From the NCBI GenBank assembly GCA_965197005.1, contig OZ239982.1, forward strand, positions 372,001 through 436,000: a stretch of 64,000 nt of DNA, read 5' to 3'. Both the position numbers and the translations under genes were made by a program. This document shows positions 1-9,480 of the stretch, piece by piece; position 1 is the stretch's first letter; each line of letters begins with the position of its first letter. The notes under the pieces were generated by a model. The model was given only the letters and a program-made list of their open reading frames with translations, had not been told where the DNA came from and ran no database searches. This DNA comes from G965197005 sp965197005 (GTDB lineage: Bacteria > Pseudomonadota > Gammaproteobacteria > Pseudomonadales > Oceanobacteraceae).

Positions 1-140
1 TGGGCATGTTGCTGTTGGTGACCGCAGAACAGGCAGAAGATTGCCTTGCATTGCTTAGTGCTCAAGGTGAAAAAGCGTGGCTAATTGGAGACGTGCAAGA
101 GGCGAGTAAAACTGAGGCGCAAGTGGAGTTTATAGACTAA
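1..140 (+). CDS. purM: Phosphoribosylformylglycinamidine cyclo-ligase, C-terminal end (partial)
   Basis: Only the last 46 or so codons are inside the window, in the frame beginning at base 3, ending in TAA at 138-140. The translated tail (GMLLLVTAEQAEDCLALL, then WLIGDV) is the usual C-terminus of AIR synthetase, which closes the imidazole ring in step five of purine synthesis. The stop codon overlaps the purN start as TAATG, the standard purM-purN translational coupling. The identity rests on this short tail plus the purN neighbour. Confidence 0.85.
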   Translation, partial: GMLLLVTAEQAEDCLALLSAQGEKAWLIGDVQEASKTEAQVEFID

Positions 141-799
141 TGCAAGCGCTCACTAACAAACCTAAAATGGTTATTTTAATCTCTGGTAGTGGTTCTAATA
201 TGCAACGTATTATAGAGGCATGCCAGAGCGCACAAATTGATGCAGATATTGCAGCGGTTATTAGTAATAATGAGCAAGCATTGGGCTTACAAAAAGCGCA
301 GCAGCTAGGTATTGAAACCCAAGTGGTGGCGCATAATCAATTTGTCAGCAAAGCGGAGTTTGAAGAAAATTTAATACATGTCATTGATGGTTATCAGCCA
401 GATTTAATTGTATTGGCAGGATTTATGCGGATTTTAAGTAGTCAATTTGTATTGGGTTATTTAGGTAAAATACTTAATATTCACCCATCTTTATTACCTA
501 AATATCCAGGATTGCATACTCACCAGCGTGTCCTTGAGTCCGGAGACAAAGAGCATGGAGCAAGCGTTCATTTTGTTATTCCAGAGCTAGATGCAGGGCC
601 TAATATTGCACAGGTTAAGGTGACAATACAAAATGATGATACGCCAGAGTCAATACAAAAGCGGGTGCTACAGCAGGAACATATTTTGTATCCAATAGTC
701 ATTGCTTGGTTCATTGACGGTCGCCTTGAGCTTAATCACAATCAAGTATTATTTGATGGGCAGCCGTTACCACGTAGTGGTCTTGTTTTAGAGGCCTAA
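140..799 (+). CDS. purN: Phosphoribosylglycinamide formyltransferase
   Basis: Cytosolic enzyme that transfers a formyl group from 10-formyl-THF to GAR in purine biosynthesis. Seen: the N-terminal ISGSGSNMQ phosphate-binding loop (about residues 14-22), the AGFMRIL segment, and the catalytic core NIHPSLLPKYPG followed by GASVHFV and DAGP, which carry the family's Asn-His-Asp catalytic set. Length 219 aa is normal. The ATG overlaps the purM stop by one base, so the two are translationally coupled. No oddities. Confidence 0.97.
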   Translation: MQALTNKPKMVILISGSGSNMQRIIEACQSAQIDADIAAVISNNEQALGLQKAQQLGIETQVVAHNQFVSKAEFEENLIHVIDGYQPDLIVLAGFMRILSSQFVLGYLGKILNIHPSLLPKYPGLHTHQRVLESGDKEHGASVHFVIPELDAGPNIAQVKVTIQNDDTPESIQKRVLQQEHILYPIVIAWFIDGRLELNHNQVLFDGQPLPRSGLVLEA

Positions 800-817
800 T
801 TAAAAGAGGAATTTTAT

Positions 818-1525
818 ATGATTAAACATGCCCAGATTTATTTGTTTATGTTGCTGATTATGGTACAGGCACTGCCTGCCCAAAGTGCAGAAGTGGAGCC
901 TTTAAAACCTTTTTTGGCGCATTATAAAAGCCTTATTAGAGTCGGCTGGTTCAATGTAAAAGTGCGTGCTAAGCGGCAACTTTCAAAACAGTCTGATGGC
1001 AGTTGGCTCTTGGATTTTAAAGCAGAAGCTGCGGTTGCTAAAGTTGTTGAGACCTCACGTATGCGCTTTTCTAAAGGGCTGTATCAACCGTTGAGTTATC
1101 GTTATCGTGCCACAGGGCTGGTGACAGACCCAGATAGAAGCCTCAATTTTAAGGCAACGACTAAGCAGGTCGTGGACTTAGAAGAAAATAAAGTTTTTTC
1201 GCAATGGGATAGTCGTATTCAAGATAATGTAAGCTATATGTTGCAAGCCAGTTTGGATTTAATTCATGGGCGTAAGCAGCTAAGCTATCCAGTTTTTGAA
1301 CGTACCACTACCAGCAACGTGAATTTTGCAATTGTAGCAGAAGAAAATTTAAAAACAGATTTTGGTACCCTAAAAACCATTAAGATTAAGCGTTTAAGTG
1401 GTGATAAAGAGCGTCAAATTCACGCTTGGTTAGCAGTAGATTATCAGTATGTTTTGGTGCGTTTACAGGAAGTGCGTGATGGTAAAATGCGTTATAAAAT
1501 TGAATTAACAGATTTACAAATGTAA
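818..1525 (+). CDS. DUF3108 domain secreted protein
   Basis: A 235-aa protein with a cleavable signal peptide (hydrophobic LFMLLIMVQALPAQSA, likely cut near residue 23), so periplasmic or envelope located. The rest is a beta-rich domain with the DUF3108 pattern: an early FLAHYKSL strand, RMRFSKGLYQPLSYRY, and the terminal HAWLAVDYQYVLVRLQ. Family function is unknown. It follows purN by 18 nt with a clear AGAGGA ribosome site 5-6 nt before ATG, so it is probably in the purMN transcript; the same purN-DUF3108 linkage is common in gammaproteobacteria. Confidence 0.85.
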   Translation: MIKHAQIYLFMLLIMVQALPAQSAEVEPLKPFLAHYKSLIRVGWFNVKVRAKRQLSKQSDGSWLLDFKAEAAVAKVVETSRMRFSKGLYQPLSYRYRATGLVTDPDRSLNFKATTKQVVDLEENKVFSQWDSRIQDNVSYMLQASLDLIHGRKQLSYPVFERTTTSNVNFAIVAEENLKTDFGTLKTIKIKRLSGDKERQIHAWLAVDYQYVLVRLQEVRDGKMRYKIELTDLQM

Positions 1526-1553
1526 CCCTTTATTTAAGCAAAGAGACGCCTAG

Positions 1554-2291
1554 GTGAGTGAGCAACAAAGTATAACAGATACGCTATATAATGTGCCGCA
1601 AGATAAAGCACATCGCTTTGCCTTTGATGCAGCGGTAGCAAGAGTATTTGCCGATATGATTGAACGCTCAGTGCCAGGCTATGCCCAGACTTTGGCAATG
1701 GCAGGCATTATTGCTGCACGCTTTGCTCAAAACAATTCCAATTTATATGATTTAGGTTGCTCATTAGGTGCCGTTAGTATTGCCATGCGGCATGCACTTA
1801 AAGCAGATAATTGTAGCATCTATGCATTGGATAATTCGCAGGCGATGTTAGATAGAGCGGCGCATTATTTAGCCTTGACTGAAAATGACGTTAAGGTGCA
1901 GCTTAGCTGTACGGACATTATAACAGCAGAGTTAGAGAATGCTTCAGTGAGCGTTTTAAATTATGTATTACAGTTTATTGCCTTGCCTGAACGAGCGTCA
2001 CTATTAGCAAAAATTTATCATGCAACCTTGCCAGGTGGCGCATTAATTGTTTCAGAAAAACTATTGTTTGCAGAACCTGAGCAAAGTATGCAGCGGCAAT
2101 TACATGAAGATTTTAAACGTGCCAATGGATATTCAGAATTAGAAATTGCACAAAAACGCAGTGCCATTGAAGATGTCTTAATCCCTGAAACAGAAGCGGT
2201 GCATGTTGCACGTTTACAGCAAGCGGGTTTTTCACAAGTTATACGTTGGCAGCAGTGCTTTAATTTTGTGTCTTTTTTGGCGATAAAATAA
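1554..2291 (+). CDS. cmoA: Carboxy-S-adenosyl-L-methionine synthase
   Basis: Makes carboxy-SAM from SAM and prephenate; CmoB then uses it to modify U34 of certain tRNAs to cmo5U. Seen: class I methyltransferase fold with YDLGCSLGAVS (motif I), IYALDNSQAML (motif II), and the CmoA-typical NYVLQFIALPER and ALIVSEK segments. The start is GTG at 1554, chosen because the protein then begins like the family. The stop overlaps the cmoB ATG (TAATG), so the pair is translationally coupled and the two products act in one pathway. Confidence 0.95.
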   Translation: MSEQQSITDTLYNVPQDKAHRFAFDAAVARVFADMIERSVPGYAQTLAMAGIIAARFAQNNSNLYDLGCSLGAVSIAMRHALKADNCSIYALDNSQAMLDRAAHYLALTENDVKVQLSCTDIITAELENASVSVLNYVLQFIALPERASLLAKIYHATLPGGALIVSEKLLFAEPEQSMQRQLHEDFKRANGYSELEIAQKRSAIEDVLIPETEAVHVARLQQAGFSQVIRWQQCFNFVSFLAIK

Positions 2292-3298
2292 TGTACAGTG
2301 AGTATATCGACCTTTTTTTTGCTGATTTTTTTGCACACTTTTTAAGTCAAGAGCCTGCTTATCAAAATGCTTCTGCAAGCCTTAATCAACTGCTCGCTGA
2401 TAAATTTACACATCGCCCACATGGAGATTTAGAACGCTGGCTTAAAGCGTATGAACGCTTGCCAGAGATATCTAAGGTGCAGCTAGATTTAACCCAATCT
2501 GCCATTTCTTTTAGCGCAGATAAACTAAGTACGCAAGAAGACGATGCTTTGATGCAGGGATTACAAGGTCTAATACCTTGGCGTAAAGGGCCTTTTAACT
2601 TTTTTCATCATCAGGTTGATGCTGAGTGGCGTTCAGATTTTAAATATCAGCGTATTCGTCCGTATTTATCTAGTTTAAAAAATAGACGCATTTTAGATGT
2701 TGGCTGTGGTAGCGGTTATCATATCTGGCGCATGTTAGGCGATGGCGCGAGGCAGGTTTTAGGTGTTGACCCATCTATGTTGTTTTTATTGCAATTTCAG
2801 GCAGCTAAAAAATATGCTAAAAGTGCCTTAAAAACGCAACAAGCGCATTTTTTGCCAATAACCTTAGAGCAACTACCTAATGCCATTAATGAGTTTGATA
2901 GCGTTTTTTCAATGGGCGTGTTGTATCATCGCACCGACCCTATTGGGCATTTACAAGCACTTAAATCACGGCTTCGAAAAGGCGGCGAACTCTTATTAGA
3001 AACATTGGTTATTGATGGCGCATTAGGTGAGGTGCTAACACCAGAAAACCGTTATGCACAAATGCGTAATGTCTGGTTTATTCCCAGCGTGCCTACTTTA
3101 TTGTTGTGGTGTAGACGGGCAGGATTTGCACATGCCGAGTTGGTCGATTTAAGTCAAACAAGCAGTGATGAACAAAGACGTACAGACTGGATGAGTTATC
3201 AATCGCTAGCAGATTTTTTAGACCCTAATAATCCCCAGCAAACCATTGAGGGCTATCCTGCACCATTGCGTGCCAGCATTGTGGCACGCAATGTTTAG
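2291..3298 (+). CDS. cmoB: tRNA U34 carboxymethyltransferase
   Basis: Transfers the carboxymethyl group of carboxy-SAM to 5-hydroxyuridine at tRNA position 34, giving cmo5U and wider wobble decoding. Seen: CmoB-specific N-terminal region, W-R-K-G-P-F around residues 97-102, ILDVGCGSGYHIWRM (SAM motif I), VLGVDPS, and FSMGVLYHRTDPIGHL with LKKGG-like LRKGGELLLET. Length 335 aa is slightly longer than the E. coli protein (323). It ends 4 bases inside the convergent lipoprotein gene, so the two stop codons overlap. Confidence 0.95.
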   Translation: MYSEYIDLFFADFFAHFLSQEPAYQNASASLNQLLADKFTHRPHGDLERWLKAYERLPEISKVQLDLTQSAISFSADKLSTQEDDALMQGLQGLIPWRKGPFNFFHHQVDAEWRSDFKYQRIRPYLSSLKNRRILDVGCGSGYHIWRMLGDGARQVLGVDPSMLFLLQFQAAKKYAKSALKTQQAHFLPITLEQLPNAINEFDSVFSMGVLYHRTDPIGHLQALKSRLRKGGELLLETLVIDGALGEVLTPENRYAQMRNVWFIPSVPTLLLWCRRAGFAHAELVDLSQTSSDEQRRTDWMSYQSLADFLDPNNPQQTIEGYPAPLRASIVARNV

Positions 3299-5088
3299 TT
3301 ATCGGGTTGCTCTACTGCTTTTTTAGGTGCAACAGGCGTATGTTTTTTTGCTTGAGTGATAAGGGCATAGCTATGTTGTTCACTAGGTTCGCTAAGGATT
3401 GCTGAGGTTTCAATAGTGGCAATGGGTGTGAGCTCAGGTATTTGGTATAGGGCTGTTTTATTCAGTTTATCTGTAGCAAGTAAGTATTCGCCCACTAACT
3501 GCATGTGATGATAATTTGCCTCTCCCAGCAGTTGTCCATTTAGGTTTATCAGCCCTTGAGTTTGTTTTTGTTGGTCAAAATAAGTGGCATAGCCAGAGCT
3601 GGCAAAGGGTGCAATTTTTAAAGTCTCGCTTTGATAGATTATATTTTTTAAGCGAGTATCAAAAATAATGCTGCTGTCTTTGGTATGTATTACCAAGCGT
3701 TGCTTAACTAAAGGACTAATATAATTGAGCTGCTCTTGGGCAAATAGCGCATAAGGCGCTTGTTTGCTTTGATAGAGTTTTATTTCCCCATTGGCATGTA
3801 TTGCCTTATATAAATCATCTCCCAAGTAGATAATTTGTTTAAATTCTATGGGGATAATTTGCTGTCCTGTCGTATCAACTAAACCGAGCTGCTGTTTATC
3901 CTGTACCTGAATTAAGTTGCCTAACGCAGTGAGATTTTCTTTAAAAAAGGGCATGAGGCGTTTGCCTTGAGCATTAAAACGACTGCTCATATCGGTTAAT
4001 CCTTGGGCTAAAAAACTGCCATCATCTAAAATTTGAGCCTGATTAACATACATAGACAAGGCAGGTTTTCCTTGGGTGTTGACGACAATATCTCCACGAG
4101 AGGTGGTTACTTGGAAGTAGTTTGGGTTATTTAAGTTCTGATACTGAGGCACAGAAAGATCTAGCCAGCTTTTGTTTTTGATAGAGAAAAACTGCCATTT
4201 TTGCTGACGTTTTTTCTGTATAGGAATAAGATTATGGATTGTTCGTGCGCCAATTTTATAAAATTTTCCAGATAAAATAACTTCAAAGTCTGTATTAAAT
4301 AGCGTGTTATGGTCTTTTATGCTGGCTAAAATGCTGTTGTCTTTGGCACTGAACTGAATATCATCGTAGATAAAAGGCACCAACACCTTGGCATTTTTAT
4401 CTAACAATCCAAAGTGACTGCCGTTATAGGCCAATAGGCTATTTTGTACAAACTCAGTTGCAATCCAAGAATATGCTTTGCCCAATGCATGACCTGTTAA
4501 ATCGTATAACTGCTGTACGCCTGCTTGGCTAATTCGTATGCGTTGGTGTGCCATTAACACTGCATTTGAGCCTTGAAATAATTGGGCTTCAAGAACGTTA
4601 GGTTGATATAACAGCAGTTGTTTATCTGCTGCTGGTTTGGGTTGTATTTTATAGATAAGCTGCTGGTTACGAATATTTAAAAAGCTAACATGTTGTAAGT
4701 AACCTTGAGCATTAACACTAAGAGGTGGCGTATTGGCTTTGCTTTTTTTAAGGCTGTTAGTCAGCACCAATTGATTATTTTGTTGATGATAATCATAGGC
4801 AAAAAACTGCGGCATTTTGGCAAATAAAGGCACTGCTTCCTTTGCTTCACCTTTAAAATCATAAAGAGCTAAAACTTTATTCTCATCTAAGAACTGAAAA
4901 TAATTAAAACTCAAGCGGTTGGGGTGCTCGATACGTTGTTGATAAACCCCATTAGTGCGTACTTGTAGTGGTATGTTAATAACTTGCTTTGGTTGCTTTG
5001 TCGGTGCAGAGCTACAAGCGCTCATCAATAGCAAAAGAGCAATCAGGGCGGCATTTAGGGCGGAGGTAATTAAGTGATGATTTGTCAT
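3295..5088 (-). CDS. Large WG-repeat-type lipoprotein
   Basis: A 597-aa protein when started at the ATG at 5088. This start puts a lipoprotein signal at the N-terminus: a hydrophobic run ending LLLLMSAC with the lipidated Cys near residue 26. A longer frame reaches 5130 but would bury the signal. The body contains repeated beta units of the WG/KWG type: SHFGLLDKNAKVLVPFIYDDIQ, KQQLGLVDTTGQQIIPIEF and QTQGLINLNGQLLGEANY-like segments, with D-G/N-K turns and VPFIYDD/IPIEFKQ endings. No catalytic motif is seen. It is probably outer-membrane anchored; the role is unknown. Convergent with cmoB. Confidence 0.7.
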   Translation of the reverse strand: MTNHHLITSALNAALIALLLLMSACSSAPTKQPKQVINIPLQVRTNGVYQQRIEHPNRLSFNYFQFLDENKVLALYDFKGEAKEAVPLFAKMPQFFAYDYHQQNNQLVLTNSLKKSKANTPPLSVNAQGYLQHVSFLNIRNQQLIYKIQPKPAADKQLLLYQPNVLEAQLFQGSNAVLMAHQRIRISQAGVQQLYDLTGHALGKAYSWIATEFVQNSLLAYNGSHFGLLDKNAKVLVPFIYDDIQFSAKDNSILASIKDHNTLFNTDFEVILSGKFYKIGARTIHNLIPIQKKRQQKWQFFSIKNKSWLDLSVPQYQNLNNPNYFQVTTSRGDIVVNTQGKPALSMYVNQAQILDDGSFLAQGLTDMSSRFNAQGKRLMPFFKENLTALGNLIQVQDKQQLGLVDTTGQQIIPIEFKQIIYLGDDLYKAIHANGEIKLYQSKQAPYALFAQEQLNYISPLVKQRLVIHTKDSSIIFDTRLKNIIYQSETLKIAPFASSGYATYFDQQKQTQGLINLNGQLLGEANYHHMQLVGEYLLATDKLNKTALYQIPELTPIATIETSAILSEPSEQHSYALITQAKKHTPVAPKKAVEQPDN

Positions 5089-5195
5089 AATTTTTTCTAT
5101 TAATACAAAATATAAACCGCTATTTTGCAATGCTTATCTCCCATAGGCAATAAAAACTGTTAAACTGTGTGGCTATTTTTTATTTATATATGCTT

Positions 5196-7226
5196 ATGTC
5201 ACCAAAAAATTCTCTTAACTCACGTCAGCGTGATGCCGTTATGCATACCAACAGCCCATTGTTGGTGTTAGCTGGAGCGGGGTCAGGCAAAACCAGCGTG
5301 ATTACACAAAAGATTGCCTATTTAATTGGGCAGTGTGGCTATCATGCAGGACAAATTGCAGCAGTTACCTTTACCAATAAGGCTGCACGAGAGATGAAAG
5401 AACGCATTGTTAATTTGGTTGGCAAGCAAGCAAGCCGAGGTTTAACGGTCTCTACTTTTCATACTTTAGGCTTGTCGATAATTCGCAAAGAACACCGTTT
5501 AGCAGGTTATCAATCGGTATTTTCTATTTTAGATCAAGATGACTGCAAGGTTATTTTGCGAGATTTAATGCAGCGTGACTTTAATGATGAAGACAACGAG
5601 CTTCTACAACAAATCCAAGCTGCCATCAGTCAGTATAAAAATGAATTACTTACCCCTGAACAAGCCATTTCTCAAGCAGAAAACGAAGAGCAGGGTTTAT
5701 TTGCTCGTTGTTATGAGCATTATCAACGAATGTTAAAAGCCTATAATGCAGTGGATTTTGATGATTTAATTTTACAGCCTGTTTTATTGTTTCAAAACTA
5801 TCCTGAGGTGCTCATACGCTGGCAGGCTAAAATTCGTTATCTATTGGTGGACGAATATCAAGATACCAATACCAGCCAGTATAAATTAGTGCATTTATTG
5901 GTTGGTCATCGTGGTGGTTTAACTGCAGTTGGTGATGATGATCAGTCTATCTATGCTTGGCGTGGTGCACGTCCTGAAAACTTAGCGCAACTACAACAAG
6001 ATTTTCCTAGCTTAAAAATAATTAAATTAGAACAAAATTACCGTTCTACAGGGCTAATTTTAAATGCAGCTAACCAGGTGATTAGCCATAATCCCCATGA
6101 TTTTGAAAAAAAACTTTGGTCAGAGAAAGGCTGGGGAGAGCCAATACGCATTTTAAAATGCGCCTCTGATGACGCAGAAGCCGAGCGAGTCGTGAATGAA
6201 TTGGTTAGTCGTCATTTGCGTTATAGTGCTAATTACAGTGATTTTGCTATTTTGTATCGAGGTAATCATCAAGCACGGCAGCTTGAAATGAAATTACAAG
6301 GCGCGCAGGTTCCGTATAAATTAAGTGGCGGTACTTCCTTTTTTTCACGCAATGAAATCAAAGATGTGATGGCATATTTGCGTCTTTTAATTAATCCCGA
6401 TGATGATGCCGCCTTACTTCGGGTGATTAATACCCCAAGGCGAGAAATTGGTTCAAGCAGTATTGAAGCCTTATCTAACTATGCTCAAGAGCGAGGCATA
6501 AACTTACTAGCGGCCTGTGGTGAATTAGGGCTTGAGCAACGCATGCCCAAAAAAGGCTATGAGCGAATTAATCGTTTTGCACAATGGTTAGCTAAAACAC
6601 GACAAAATCTTTATCAACATGAGCAGTTAGAACCTTTAGATATTATTAAAGAAATGCTCAATGACATTAATTATGAAAGCTGGCTAATGCAAAACTCAGC
6701 CACACCTCATCAGGCAGAAAAACGCTATAAAAATGTTTTATTTTTGCTTGATTCTATTGAAAAAATGCAAAGTAAAGCAGAAGAACAAGGCGAGCAGCTA
6801 GAAATTGATGATGCCATTAGTAGGCTGATTTTACGCGATATGTTAGAACAAAAAGCCGAAGATGAAGAGTTAGACCAAGTGCAGCTCTTAACCTTACATG
6901 CCGCCAAAGGACTAGAGTTTGCACATGTCTATATCATTGGTCTAGAAGAAGAATTATTGCCCCATAGAAATAGCATTGATGCCGATACCGTTGCCGAAGA
7001 AAGGCGATTAATGTATGTGGGTATTACTCGTGCGATGCGGACTTTAACTTTGACCTATGCAGGGAAACGTCGCCAATATGGGGAAACCATTAATACCACA
7101 CACAGCCGCTTTTTAGATGAGTTGCCCAGCAAAGACGTGCAATGGGAAGGTAAAGCAGAGGTAACCGAAGAAGATAAAAAAGCCTACGCTAAAGCCACAT
7201 TTGACAGCTTAAAAGATTTGTTTTGA
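5196..7226 (+). CDS. rep: ATP-dependent DNA helicase Rep
   Basis: Superfamily 1A 3'-5' helicase that helps replication forks pass obstacles and restarts them. Seen: motif I LAGAGSGKTSV, TFTNKAAREM (Ia), VDEYQDTN (II), GDDDQSIYAWRGA (III), EQNYRS (IV), TLHAAKGLEF (V), EERRLMYVGITRA (VI). Stretches such as NTSQYKLV and SGGTSFFSR match Rep rather than UvrD/PcrA. ATG 5196 gives 676 aa, close to E. coli Rep (673); ATG 5190 and GTG 5169 are in-frame alternatives, and none has a strong ribosome site. Monocistronic; a GntR gene follows after 71 AT-rich bases. Confidence 0.95.
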   Translation: MSPKNSLNSRQRDAVMHTNSPLLVLAGAGSGKTSVITQKIAYLIGQCGYHAGQIAAVTFTNKAAREMKERIVNLVGKQASRGLTVSTFHTLGLSIIRKEHRLAGYQSVFSILDQDDCKVILRDLMQRDFNDEDNELLQQIQAAISQYKNELLTPEQAISQAENEEQGLFARCYEHYQRMLKAYNAVDFDDLILQPVLLFQNYPEVLIRWQAKIRYLLVDEYQDTNTSQYKLVHLLVGHRGGLTAVGDDDQSIYAWRGARPENLAQLQQDFPSLKIIKLEQNYRSTGLILNAANQVISHNPHDFEKKLWSEKGWGEPIRILKCASDDAEAERVVNELVSRHLRYSANYSDFAILYRGNHQARQLEMKLQGAQVPYKLSGGTSFFSRNEIKDVMAYLRLLINPDDDAALLRVINTPRREIGSSSIEALSNYAQERGINLLAACGELGLEQRMPKKGYERINRFAQWLAKTRQNLYQHEQLEPLDIIKEMLNDINYESWLMQNSATPHQAEKRYKNVLFLLDSIEKMQSKAEEQGEQLEIDDAISRLILRDMLEQKAEDEELDQVQLLTLHAAKGLEFAHVYIIGLEEELLPHRNSIDADTVAEERRLMYVGITRAMRTLTLTYAGKRRQYGETINTTHSRFLDELPSKDVQWEGKAEVTEEDKKAYAKATFDSLKDLF

Positions 7227-7297
7227 TAAAAAAATAACTTTTAAAAAACATACTAACTCTTTATAGTGTCTTTTTTAACAAATAACCCAAGTCGAAT

Positions 7298-7999
7298 ATG
7301 AATTTAAATAGCAAGAAAATAACGGATGATGAAATATACGAGGTACTAAATACGGCAATTGCAGAACGCTATCTTGCCCCAGAAACTCATATGCCAGAAG
7401 ACGAATTGGCAAAAAGGTTTAAGGTTAGCCGTACACGTATTCGCAAAGTTTTGCAGCGATTGATTTTTGAAAAATTAGTTGAATATAGACCCAACTGTGG
7501 TGTGTTTGTTGCCTCTTTAAGTGTCAAAGAAGTACAAGATATATTTGCAGCAAGACGCATTGTTGAAGCTGGATTAATCGAATGCATCACATTTCCTTTA
7601 AGCAAGGCTCAAATTAAGAAGTTATATACGCTACTTGAAAAAGAGCATAACGCCATTGCTGAAAAAGAGGAAAGGCAGATGATTCGTCTTTCAGGCGAAT
7701 TACACCTAGCAATTGCAGAACTTGCAGGCAATGGTAGCTTGGTGTTGTATTTAGAAAAGCTCTTAGCACGCACTTCAATTGCCATTTCAATTTACCAAAA
7801 AAGCAGTGCGCCATTTACTGATAACCAATGCCATGTGCGGCTTGTCGAGCTGCTTGTTGAAGGCAATGTGAAAGTCATTCAAAAAAGTATGCTGCAACAT
7901 TTGTCAGACGTTGAAAATGGACTGGATTTGTGCAAAAAAAACACAGCAACCAATCAAGTTGGAGATGTACTCGGGCAATTAATGGCACAAAAGAACTAG
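7298..7999 (+). CDS. GntR family transcriptional regulator, FCD (FadR-like) type
   Basis: A 233-aa DNA-binding regulator. Residues 10-75 are a winged helix-turn-helix (EDELAKRFKVSRTRIRKVLQ, then LVEYRPNCGVFVA wing). Residues about 85-215 are an all-helical FCD ligand domain with the ARRIVEAGL opening and the GELHLAIAELAGN metal-binding helix. The effector is not evident. The downstream flavin monooxygenase and SDR genes make it a plausible regulator of that catabolic patch: 85 bases separate it from the fragmentary monooxygenase copy, and that gap contains the 7-bp inverted repeat CATTTAT/ATAAATG. Confidence 0.85.
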   Translation: MNLNSKKITDDEIYEVLNTAIAERYLAPETHMPEDELAKRFKVSRTRIRKVLQRLIFEKLVEYRPNCGVFVASLSVKEVQDIFAARRIVEAGLIECITFPLSKAQIKKLYTLLEKEHNAIAEKEERQMIRLSGELHLAIAELAGNGSLVLYLEKLLARTSIAISIYQKSSAPFTDNQCHVRLVELLVEGNVKVIQKSMLQHLSDVENGLDLCKKNTATNQVGDVLGQLMAQKN

Positions 8000-8058
8000 C
8001 CATTTATGTATTTGTAATAAATGCTTTGCAGCTTGCCTGTAACTTGTTATGTTATCTA

Positions 8059-8503
8059 TTTAACAACAATAATAAGGATTTTGTATGCAACAGGTAACCC
8101 ATTTAATTATTGGTGCGGGTTTTGGTGGTATTGGTCTGGCTATACAAATTTTGCAGCAGCAATTAGGTGATGTCAAAATTTGGGAAAAACAAGCCAGCCT
8201 TGGTGGTACTTGGTTTGACAATCAATACCCTGGAGCTGCTTGTGATATTGCCTCTAACCTTTACTCTTTTTCTTTTTATAAAAAACATAACTGGTCAAGA
8301 CGCTTTGCACCACAAGCAGAAATTTTAGAGTATTTGCAAGATTGTGCTACGCATTTTGGCATTCATTCACACATTGAGTTGCAGCGAGAGGTTGCCAGTG
8401 CAACATGGCTTACAGACAAACAACGTTGGCAGGTCATTAGCCGCTGTGGAGAAAAAATAGAAGCACAATTTTTAATCTCAGCAACTGGTCAGTTGAATAT
8501 TCC
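8059..8503 (+). repeat. 445-bp direct repeat, copy 1
   Basis: By direct reading this block appears identical base for base to 9622-10066. It starts 26 bases before an ATG and covers the first 139 or so codons of a flavin monooxygenase. Both edges are abrupt (A versus G before the TTTAAC start, T versus A after AATATTCC), yet the sequence just outside remains recognisably similar in both copies. It is therefore an identical island inside diverged homologous DNA. Confidence 0.95.
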
Positions 8504-8540
8504 TGCGATACCACAAACACACGGTATCCAATACTTTTAA
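8085..8540 (+). pseudogene. N-terminal fragment of flavin monooxygenase (duplicate of the gene at 9648)
   Basis: A 151-codon frame whose first 139-140 residues match the intact monooxygenase at 9648, including the FAD-binding GAGFGGIGLAI and the GGTWFDNQYPGAACD segment. The last dozen codons (PAIPQTHGIQYF) are a diverged version of the intact gene's PIIPQLSGMQSF and then stop. The NADPH-binding half is missing, so no enzyme is expected; a short FAD-binding peptide could still be made because promoter and ribosome site (AATAAGGA, 5-6 nt before ATG) are kept. The diverged tail suggests a truncated allele or paralogue whose front was homogenised, rather than a simple duplication. Confidence 0.8.
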
Positions 8541-8583
8541 TTTAAACGCTTAATAAAATACCCAATGACCAAAGAGAAAAAAT

Positions 8584-9480
8584 GTGAGATACAATCAAAT
8601 TATAAAAGAACTTTGTGAAATCTCAGATAAAGAGGTCGATTTAAATAAATTAAATGACCTAAATGAATATCTAAAACAATTATTTAGACTTTACAAAGAT
8701 GAAAGCAATTATCCACGAGCAGAATCGATATATAAAGAATTGGTTGGATATGGCTGTAAAGCTAATGACTGGAATGCTGAAAAAAATAGTGAATTAGAAG
8801 AAAAATGCAAAAAACTATGTGATAGAAAAATATGGTTCAATAGTAATTATAATTGGAGCCAAGTTCATTTGGATGGCAGAAATATTTTTAGTTACATAAA
8901 AGTATATGTATCGTTAGAGCAAAGTGATGTTGCTGATATATTTATACAAACTATTGAAGAGTTATTAAAGGTTAAAAGCGCCTCTTTTGCTGCAAAAATT
9001 TCAAATCAAGGTAGGCATGAGACATTTGTTTTTTGGGTTGAGAAAAAAGATTTTTTAATTTTACAAGAATTACTAAAACCATATAGAAAACAAAAACCAC
9101 TAAAATTGATAGCGTATTATGACGATTATGGAATATCAAAAGAGTTTTCAAGTAGTCAAAACGATGCGATGTCTGAACTCATAGCAGAACATTTTAAGAA
9201 AACAGATTATATTGAAGATGTAAATGTGGCGAGATTGTTTGAGATTGCATTGCAAAAAACAGATAGAAAAAAGTATAATTTTATTCCGCAAACGTTACCA
9301 GTACTGTTTAAAACGTTATTTGTATTGCTTGGAAAAGCAGATATAAAATCGGATGATTTTTTGCTTAATGATGAAGAAAAATTATGGGATCGTTCAGGAT
9401 GCAAAAAAGCAGAAAGAGATTATTCAAGACTAAAAGAGATAGATTTCTTAGATTCAGCTTCGAAGTGCAAAGTTTTATAA
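8584..9480 (+). CDS. Unrecognised 298-aa protein in the inter-repeat segment
   Basis: Open frame from GTG 8584 (an ATG at 8582 in another frame is followed at once by a stop). I do not recognise the family. The protein is soluble, Lys/Glu/Tyr-rich, with no signal or membrane segment. A helical first third (EISDKEVDLNKLNDLNEYLKQ cut short here) is followed by a mixed region with VKVYVSLEQSD-like, GRHETFVFWVEKKDF and KLIAYYDDYGIS segments. Codon use and base composition are visibly more AT-rich than in all neighbours. It lies alone between the two 445-bp repeats, suggesting horizontal arrival. Confidence 0.6.
   Translation: MRYNQIIKELCEISDKEVDLNKLNDLNEYLKQLFRLYKDESNYPRAESIYKELVGYGCKANDWNAEKNSELEEKCKKLCDRKIWFNSNYNWSQVHLDGRNIFSYIKVYVSLEQSDVADIFIQTIEELLKVKSASFAAKISNQGRHETFVFWVEKKDFLILQELLKPYRKQKPLKLIAYYDDYGISKEFSSSQNDAMSELIAEHFKKTDYIEDVNVARLFEIALQKTDRKKYNFIPQTLPVLFKTLFVLLGKADIKSDDFLLNDEEKLWDRSGCKKAERDYSRLKEIDFLDSASKCKVL

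Noticed and set aside
8584..9480. Assigning the orphan protein to a HopA1-like effector or lanthipeptide-associated family
   Set aside because: Only a vague pattern (GR...FVFWV then YYDDYGIS) suggested it; there is no firm motif, so no function is given.
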